From Clostridiales bacterium (lineage in GTDB: Bacteria > Bacillota > Clostridia > Oscillospirales > Oscillospiraceae), in assembly GCA_021205455.1 (NCBI GenBank), contig JAJPXL010000045.1, positions 1-64,000 on the forward strand: a DNA stretch of 64,000 nt, written 5' to 3'. This document shows positions 57,669 to 64,000 of this stretch, piece after piece (positions within the stretch are counted from its first letter, which is position 1; each line of letters begins with the position of its first letter). Position numbers and translations under genes: made by a program. Under the pieces are notes generated by a model. The model searched no databases and was not told where the DNA came from. It saw nothing but the letters and a program-made list of their open reading frames with translations.

Positions 57669-59744
57669 GTGGAAGGTAAAAAATTTGTAACCCGAACCGT
57701 ATGCATCATCGTAGCCCTGGTGCTGGTATTTGTCTACTTCTTCTATCTGCTGTACGACGCCCAGGTGGTCAACGCCATCACCGATTCCACCTCCACCGAC
57801 CTGAGCCTGACCTCCTCCTCCGAGACGGTGGAGGCCGCCAGAGGGAACATTTACGACCGGTATGGTCGGGAGCTGGTGACCAACACCACCATCTACAACG
57901 TGGAGCTGGACATCGACAGCATGGGCACCGAGGCCGAGCAGGCCGCCACCGTGGTCAAGCTCATCGAGCTCTGCGAAGAGCAGGGGCTGGAGTGGAACAA
58001 CAGCGAGTTCCCAGTGGAGTACGATGCGGACAGTGGCAGCTTTGTCTTTACCACAGATACGCCCTATGTGGTGGTTTCCAACGGCACCTACACCGCCACC
58101 AGGCTGAATACCCTGTGCCAGAACATGGGCTGGGGCACCACCGGCACCAGCGCCAACACGCTGATTCGCCAGATGTGCAACACCTTCAGCATTGACGGCA
58201 GCCTGGAGCCGGAGCGAAAGCTGGAGATCTTGGGGGTGCTGTACTCCGCCCTGCTGCGCTCCGGCGTGGACCAAATCGTCTGGACGGACTACTACTTCCT
58301 GGAGGACGTGGATTTCTCCTTCATCAGCGTGGTGAAGGAGGAGGGGCTGGACGGGGTCAACATCGTGGCCACCACGGAGCGCTCCTATAATACCGACTAT
58401 GCCGGCGTCCTGCTGGGCCAGGTGGGCGCCATCTCCTCTGAGAGCTGGAGCGAGAATAAGGAGACCTACCTGGCGGAGGGCTACAGCATGGACTCCATCA
58501 TCGGCCTGTCCGGTGTGGAATCCGCCTTTGAGGAGTACCTCCGGGGGACGGACGGCACAAAGACGGTGACGAAGGACGCGGACGGCAACATCGTCTCCGA
58601 GGAGTACACGGAGGAGCCCCAGGCGGGGAACAACGTCACCCTGACCATTGACATCAAGCTCCAGGAGGCCGCCGAGGAGGCCCTGGAGAAGTATACCGAG
58701 AGCATCAATGACGGCGCCGGCGGCAGCGCCGCCGTGGTGGTGGACATCAACACCGGCGAGATTCTGGCCAGCGCCTCCTGGCCCACCTTCTCCGCCGCCA
58801 CTTATACGGAGGACTATGAGGAGCTGTCAGAGGATGAGCTGCTGCCCCTCTACAACCGGGCGCTGCTGGGCACCTACGCCCCAGGCTCCACCTATAAGAT
58901 CTGCTCGGCGGTGGCGGGCCTCAGCTCTGGGGCCATCACCACCTCCACCACCTTTGAGTGCAACTACAGCTTCCAGTATTACGACTGGGTGTACCACTGC
59001 TGGTACAAAAAGGGCCACGGCACGGAAAACGTGGCGGACGCCGTGCGGGATTCCTGCAACGTGTTCTTCTACAACCTGGCCGACCTGGTGGGCATTGACA
59101 CACTGACGGACTACGCCCAGCAGTTTGGCCTGGGCGTCTCCACCGGGGTGGAGCTGACGGAGAGCACCGGCGTCAACGCCGGACCGGACTATTCCGAGTC
59201 CGTGGGTTCCACCTGGACCCTGGGCCAGGTCATGTCCGCCGTCATCGGCCAGAGCGACAACCAGTTCACCCCTTTGCAGCTGGCCAACTATATCGCCACC
59301 TTCATCAACGGGGGCACCCGGTACTCCGCCCACTTCCTGAAGAGCGTGAAATCCTATGACAACAGCGAAATCGTCACCAGCGTAGAGCCCACCGTCCTGA
59401 ACACGGTGGAAATCAGCGACGACGCCTACGCCGCCATCAAAAAGGGCATGGGCGAGGTCATCGACGCGGATAACATCACGGACTTTGACACCCTCCGTTC
59501 CTGGGGCATCGATGTGGGCCTGAAAACCGGTACCGCCCAGCTGGGCAATACGGGGCTGTACAACGCCGTCATCGTGGCCTTTGCCCCCTATGACGATCCG
59601 GAGATTGCCATCTGCACCGTGGTGGAGAAGTCCCCCAGCCAGGGCGCTGATACGGCCATGATCGCGGCGGCGATTCTGGAGTACTACTTCTCCGACGACG
59701 CCACCCTGGAGCGGGTCAATGCGGAGAACGCGCTGATCAATTGA
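57669..59744 (+). CDS. mrdA: Penicillin-binding protein 2 (transpeptidase)
   Basis: GNIYDRYGRELVTN, SxxK GSTYKICS, SDN motif, KTGTAQLG; GTG start. Confidence 0.93.
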   Translation: MEGKKFVTRTVCIIVALVLVFVYFFYLLYDAQVVNAITDSTSTDLSLTSSSETVEAARGNIYDRYGRELVTNTTIYNVELDIDSMGTEAEQAATVVKLIELCEEQGLEWNNSEFPVEYDADSGSFVFTTDTPYVVVSNGTYTATRLNTLCQNMGWGTTGTSANTLIRQMCNTFSIDGSLEPERKLEILGVLYSALLRSGVDQIVWTDYYFLEDVDFSFISVVKEEGLDGVNIVATTERSYNTDYAGVLLGQVGAISSESWSENKETYLAEGYSMDSIIGLSGVESAFEEYLRGTDGTKTVTKDADGNIVSEEYTEEPQAGNNVTLTIDIKLQEAAEEALEKYTESINDGAGGSAAVVVDINTGEILASASWPTFSAATYTEDYEELSEDELLPLYNRALLGTYAPGSTYKICSAVAGLSSGAITTSTTFECNYSFQYYDWVYHCWYKKGHGTENVADAVRDSCNVFFYNLADLVGIDTLTDYAQQFGLGVSTGVELTESTGVNAGPDYSESVGSTWTLGQVMSAVIGQSDNQFTPLQLANYIATFINGGTRYSAHFLKSVKSYDNSEIVTSVEPTVLNTVEISDDAYAAIKKGMGEVIDADNITDFDTLRSWGIDVGLKTGTAQLGNTGLYNAVIVAFAPYDDPEIAICTVVEKSPSQGADTAMIAAAILEYYFSDDATLERVNAENALIN

Positions 59745-59770
59745 TCGTGCAGGATTGATAGAGAAGTGAT

Positions 59771-61672
59771 TTGAAAAAACTGAGCGAAGGATTGATTCCA
59801 GTGTCTGACACCCCCATCTACAACTCTCGTGACCGGAACTATAAGACCCCCTATGGAGCGGTGCCCTCTGGTACAACGGTGCAGTTCACCCTCCGTCCGC
59901 CTCGGACAGAGGGTTTTTCCCGGGCGACCCTGTTGGCGTGGTTTGAGTTCCAGGGCAACCGGCTGGTCACCGTTCCCATGCCCTGGACGGCCGCCGAGGG
60001 AGGGCGCGACCTCTTCACCGGCGCCCTGGACACCGCCGATTATGTGGGCCTGGTCTGGTACAAGTTCCGCCTGGAAGGGTTGAACGGCAAATTCGTGGAG
60101 CTGGACACCCATCAGCTCACTGTTTACGACGGCAGCGAGCAGGTGCCCGACTGGTTCGGACAGGGGATGTGCTATCAGATCTTCCCGGACCGGTTCTACC
60201 GGACGGAGGTGCCCGACCCCACCGGCATGGTGGGAGGCCGCACCGTCCATCAGAGCTGGGACGAGGCCCCGGAGTACGATAACGGCCAGCACCCCGCCGG
60301 GGAGCCGGTGGTGACGAACCGGGACTTCTTCGGCGGCAGCCTGAAGGGGGTGGAGGCGAAGCTGGACTATATCGCCTCCCTGGGGGTGGAGACCATCTAC
60401 TTCTGCCCCATCTTTGAAGCGCCGGAGAACCATCGCTATGGTACGGCGGATTACACGAAGATCGACCCCATGCTGGGCACCAATGAGGAGTTTACCGCCC
60501 TGTGCGAGGCGGCCCATAAGCGGGGGATACGGGTGATTCTGGACGGCGTCTTTAATCACACCGGCTACACCTCCCGCTACTTCAACGGCGACGGCTATTA
60601 TCCGGAGCCGGGGGCGGCCCAGTCCCAGGACTCCCGCTATTACGACTGGTTCGACTGGAAGCACTGGCCGGATGACTATGACTGCTGGTGGGGGGTCCGC
60701 ACCCTGCCCGCCGTGAACGAGAGCAGCCAGGGGTACCGGAACTTCATCTTTGCCGGGGAGGATTCCATCGTCCGCCGCTGGCTGCGGGCCGGCGCGGACG
60801 GCTGGCGGCTGGATGTGGCCGACGAGCTGCCGGACGACTTTGTGGAGGGCATCCACGCCGCCGCCCGGGCGGAGAAGCCGGACGCCGCCGTCATCGGCGA
60901 GGTCTGGGAGGACGGCACCACCAAGGTGGCCTACGGCGTCCGCCGCCGCCACCTGCTGGGGAAGCACCTGGACGGCCTGATGAACTATCCCTTCCGCACG
61001 GCGCTGATCAACTTCCTGCTGGGGGGCCAGGGCGAGGCGTTCCGGGACAAGATGGAGACGCTGCGGGAGAACTATCCCCCCTTCGCCTTCTACTCCGCCA
61101 TGAACGCCCTGGGCACCCACGACACCCTGCGCATCCTGACCTACCTGGGTGTGGGCAGCGACATGGGCCAGCAGACCAAGGACTGGCGGGCAAGCTATGT
61201 GATGACCGACCAGCAGCGGGAGCGGGGCACCGCCCTGCTGAAGCTGGGGGCTATGGTGCTGTTCACCTTCCCCGGCGCGCCCACCGTGTACTACGGGGAC
61301 GAGGCGGGCATGACCGGCTTTGAGGACCCCTTCAACCGCGGCCCCTATCCCTGGGGGAAGGAGGACCGGGACCTGCTGCAATGGTACCGGACCCTGGGGA
61401 ACCTGCGGAAGACCGCCCCCGCCCTACGGCAGGGGGAGCTGTCTTGGGGCAGCTGCAAGGGCCACAGCCTGAGCTTCCTGCGCACCGAGGGGCGGGAGGT
61501 ATACGCCACGGCGGTGAACGCGGGCAACGCGGTGGAGGAGATTACCATCCCCTGGGGCAGCTCCTTTGCGGTGGATGTGATGCGGGGGACCGTGGTGCAG
61601 GCCCAGCAGGGGGCGCTGCATCTGCTGCTGCCGCCCATGAGCGGCGTGATTTTAAAGTCCGTCTCCATGTAG
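59771..61672 (+). CDS. Glycoside hydrolase family 13 (alpha-amylase/neopullulanase-like)
   Basis: MCYQIFPDRFYR, VILDGVFNHTG, GWRLDVADELP, VIGEVWED, MNALGTHDT. Confidence 0.93.
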   Translation: MKKLSEGLIPVSDTPIYNSRDRNYKTPYGAVPSGTTVQFTLRPPRTEGFSRATLLAWFEFQGNRLVTVPMPWTAAEGGRDLFTGALDTADYVGLVWYKFRLEGLNGKFVELDTHQLTVYDGSEQVPDWFGQGMCYQIFPDRFYRTEVPDPTGMVGGRTVHQSWDEAPEYDNGQHPAGEPVVTNRDFFGGSLKGVEAKLDYIASLGVETIYFCPIFEAPENHRYGTADYTKIDPMLGTNEEFTALCEAAHKRGIRVILDGVFNHTGYTSRYFNGDGYYPEPGAAQSQDSRYYDWFDWKHWPDDYDCWWGVRTLPAVNESSQGYRNFIFAGEDSIVRRWLRAGADGWRLDVADELPDDFVEGIHAAARAEKPDAAVIGEVWEDGTTKVAYGVRRRHLLGKHLDGLMNYPFRTALINFLLGGQGEAFRDKMETLRENYPPFAFYSAMNALGTHDTLRILTYLGVGSDMGQQTKDWRASYVMTDQQRERGTALLKLGAMVLFTFPGAPTVYYGDEAGMTGFEDPFNRGPYPWGKEDRDLLQWYRTLGNLRKTAPALRQGELSWGSCKGHSLSFLRTEGREVYATAVNAGNAVEEITIPWGSSFAVDVMRGTVVQAQQGALHLLLPPMSGVILKSVSM

Positions 61673-61768
61673 CCTGATGGCATCAACTTTAAGATGAAAT
61701 CTATCCTGGGTTGCGGAGAATAACGCAGCCGTACAGTCAGATTTCCTCAACCAAAGAATAACAAAATT

Positions 61769-61800
61769 GCCGCCCGTTCCGCTTCAACGGAACGGGCGGC
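61769..61800. repeat. Inverted repeat
   Basis: GCCGCCCGTTCCG-CTTCAA-CGGAACGGGCGGC, perfect 13-bp stem. Confidence 0.7.
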
Positions 61801-61953
61801 AGTCTCACCAGTGAGAAGGCACATCGTCTGTTGCCTGATAGACCACTTGAAAACGAGACAAGACGCAAGCCGGTTGCCTGATACGGGGAGATTCTCAAGA
61901 GGGGACCACAGGTCCCCCTCTTCATACACTATGAATTATTGTTCTATACGAAA

Positions 61954-61993
61954 GGAAACGACGGTCAACTGAATTCAGTTGACCGTCGTTTCC
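61954..61993. repeat. 40-bp perfect palindrome
   Basis: GGAAACGACGGTCAACTGAATTCAGTTGACCGTCGTTTCC. Confidence 0.9.
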
Positions 61994-62218
61994 CTTCCTG
62001 CTTATACAGATTCTGCCGGTTCCTGCCTTAACCACAGAGAAGGTGGGAACATCGTGTCCTGCTTCGTTTTGACAATGAGGTGCCCGATGCAAATAATCAT
62101 TGAAGCGACCGTGGCAGAGAAGCAGCCCAGCATCAGCATGGAGGCACAAATCAGGCAATCATGCGCATACCCGGAAACGGGGGGTGCCAGCGCATGGGTG
62201 GCTCTGCGCCACTCAAAG

Positions 62219-62251
62219 GGCACTGTCCGGAGTGCCGGACAGTGCCTTTTT
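62219..62251. terminator. Terminator downstream of the aldo/keto reductase; strongest T-run on + strand
   Basis: GGCACTGTCCGG-AGTG-CCGGACAGTGCC TTTTT. Confidence 0.75.
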
Positions 62252-62267
62252 GATTGACAATATCGGC

Positions 62268-63224
62268 TTACACCCTGTACAGCCAGTCCGCTTCTTCCGG
62301 CGTGAGATTCAGTTCCGCCGCGTCCAGGCTTTGCCCCAGCATCTCCGTATTCTCCGCGCCGACGATGGCAACCACGGGCAGCCGGTTGAAGATGATGTGC
62401 GCCAGCCCCACCGCGGGGATGGAGGCGTGCTTTTCCTCCGCCATCTGCTGCACCCGGGCCAAGCGCTTCATGTTCTCCGCAGAGCCGTAGGATTCCCGGA
62501 GGCTCGCCGGCATGGCGTCCAGCCCCTGCGCGTCCACCCGGGCGAAGAAGCCCTGGGCCTGGGAACTGAAGGCAAAGACGGGGATATGCTTCTCGGTATA
62601 ATAGGCGTATTTGTCGGGGGTCATCATCAGGGAACCGAACTGGGCGAAGTATTTATCCTCCGATGCGGCCAGGGACATACCAATCTGGCTGCCGCCGATG
62701 ACGCTGCTCCCCTTGCCCTCGGCGTACTCCACTGCCGCCTTCACGCGGTAGGTGTCGTAATTGGAGACACCCACCCGCCTGGCCTTGCCGGACTTGACGA
62801 TGTCCTCCATGATGTCCACGATTTCCTCAATCGGCACCTCCGGGTCATCCTTGTGAATCCAGTACATATCCAGGTAGTCCGTGTGCAGCACCTTCAGGCT
62901 GTGCTCCAGGTCGGACAGGATGCACGCCCGGTTGACCCGCTTCACATCGGGGGCGTCCGAAGTCGGATGGCCGCCCTTGGAGCAGACCATCAGCTTGCTG
63001 CGGTTGCCCCGGGATTGCAGGTATTCGCCCACCATTTCCTCGGAGTGGCCGTCGCCGTAGGCTCTGGCTGTGTCGATGGTGTTGCCGCCCCTGTCGATAA
63101 AGTAATCGTACAGCCGGAATTTCTCCTCTGTGGAGAGCCGCTCCATGCTCATGGACGACCCCATGGCAATTCTGGAGAACTTCATGGCAGAGCCGTTCGC
63201 GTCCTTCAATTCAATGTAAATCAT
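62268..63224 (-). CDS. Aldo/keto reductase
   Basis: GGNTIDTARAYGDGHSEEMVGEYL, DYLDMYWIHKDDPEVPIEEIVDIMEDIVKSGKARRVGVSNY. Confidence 0.93.
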   Translation of the reverse strand: MIYIELKDANGSAMKFSRIAMGSSMSMERLSTEEKFRLYDYFIDRGGNTIDTARAYGDGHSEEMVGEYLQSRGNRSKLMVCSKGGHPTSDAPDVKRVNRACILSDLEHSLKVLHTDYLDMYWIHKDDPEVPIEEIVDIMEDIVKSGKARRVGVSNYDTYRVKAAVEYAEGKGSSVIGGSQIGMSLAASEDKYFAQFGSLMMTPDKYAYYTEKHIPVFAFSSQAQGFFARVDAQGLDAMPASLRESYGSAENMKRLARVQQMAEEKHASIPAVGLAHIIFNRLPVVAIVGAENTEMLGQSLDAAELNLTPEEADWLYRV

Positions 63225-63260
63225 TGCAGTTTCCTCCTTGCTTTGTTGGCGGTACGTTCC

Positions 63261-64000
63261 TTACATACCCTGTTCCTGGCGAATCTTCTCCAACTCCGGC
63301 TCAAACTCCTTGTGCTTCTTGTCCAGGTCATAGAAGCTCATGGCAACAAAGATCAGCGCCAAGCTGAGCAGAGGAAGCCCGCCCCAAACGAAGTTGATGG
63401 CGCTCATGGCGGAGGCGGTCTGGGTCGCCGCGCCGCCGAGGTAGCTGGAGGCGCCCAAGATGCCCGCAATCAGGGAGCTGGCAATGCCGGAGCCGATCTG
63501 GCAGGCCAGCGAGAAGCTGGCCATGATAACGCCGGCGTTGATGGACCTCGTCTTGACCGTCAGCTCGTCCACAATATCCGGCTGGGTGGATTGAATCATG
63601 CACCCCACAAAGCCGCCGCCGAAGCCTGCAATCACCATGCCGATGACCATCATAGAGGCGGTGCTGGGCGCCAGGAACCGCAGGGCGACGCCAACTGCCG
63701 CAATGCCGATGCCAATCAGCGCAATGGGACGCTTGCCCAGCCTGTTCGCCAGAGACGGTACGACCAGAGGAGAGACCAGACCGGCAACGCTGTAAGCGGT
63801 CATCGCCAGGCCCATGATTGTGAAGTTTCCATTCATTTGGTAGGTGATGTAATAGGTCATGGTAGACATCAGCGAAATGACGTAGAACAGGTTCCCGAAG
63901 CAGAACAGCAACTCCACAACAAAGTTCTTGGTGGTAATATAGGCTTTCAGGTTCTTCAGCAGGGAGCCGTTGCTGCCGGGCTTCCTGGCCGCCTTGCCCG
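63261..64000 (-). CDS. MFS/GPH-type sugar transporter, N-terminus outside the window
   Basis: Frame stays open to the window edge (GKAARKPGSNGSLLKNLKAYITTKNFVVELLFCFGNLFYVISLM...); multiple TM. Confidence 0.88.
   Translation of the reverse strand, partial: GKAARKPGSNGSLLKNLKAYITTKNFVVELLFCFGNLFYVISLMSTMTYYITYQMNGNFTIMGLAMTAYSVAGLVSPLVVPSLANRLGKRPIALIGIGIAAVGVALRFLAPSTASMMVIGMVIAGFGGGFVGCMIQSTQPDIVDELTVKTRSINAGVIMASFSLACQIGSGIASSLIAGILGASSYLGGAATQTASAMSAINFVWGGLPLLSLALIFVAMSFYDLDKKHKEFEPELEKIRQEQGM

Noticed and set aside
62002-62223. 73-aa minus ORF with a hydrophobic stretch
   Set aside because: Start lies inside the terminator stem and no SD precedes internal ATGs; insufficient support, though it ends just before the 40-bp palindrome.

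Overview
64 kb, GC-rich chromosomal window, mostly single-copy metabolic and housekeeping genes. Gene content, codon usage and regulatory motifs suggest a gut Clostridia/Oscillospiraceae-like Firmicute (inference; no marker search was run). In order it contains: a Na/Pi cotransporter beside a PhoB/PhoR-like two-component system; a five-gene oligopeptide ABC transporter with several enlarged subunits; a sugar ABC transporter; pfkA; a CCA-adding enzyme; C39-peptidase and Ig-like surface proteins; rsmG; minD-mgsA; rpe; a glycine-riboswitch-controlled AGCS symporter; lysA; a GH43/GH3/GH3 cluster including a domain-permuted GH3; a LytTR/GHKL two-component system; an HPr paralog lacking the active-site His; uvrC; rsmD; pcp; ackA; tmcAL; zapA; a U32 peptidase; dut; maf; mreC-mreD-PBP2; GH13; an aldo/keto reductase; and a truncated MFS transporter. 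I saw no CRISPR array, rRNA, prophage or transposase; no tRNA was noticed by eye. The observations I rate highest are: (1) a small single-TM protein gene whose promoter carries two LexA/DinR-type SOS boxes; (2) the enlarged Opp-type transporter; (3) a Crh-like HPr with Cys in place of His15; (4) a 5' leader with two mutually exclusive perfect hairpins upstream of the peptide-binding protein; (5) a permuted GH3; (6) a divergent first glycine aptamer; (7) a frameshifted small membrane gene next to a DUF2089-like regulator. None of these is proven novel; decisive tests are listed.
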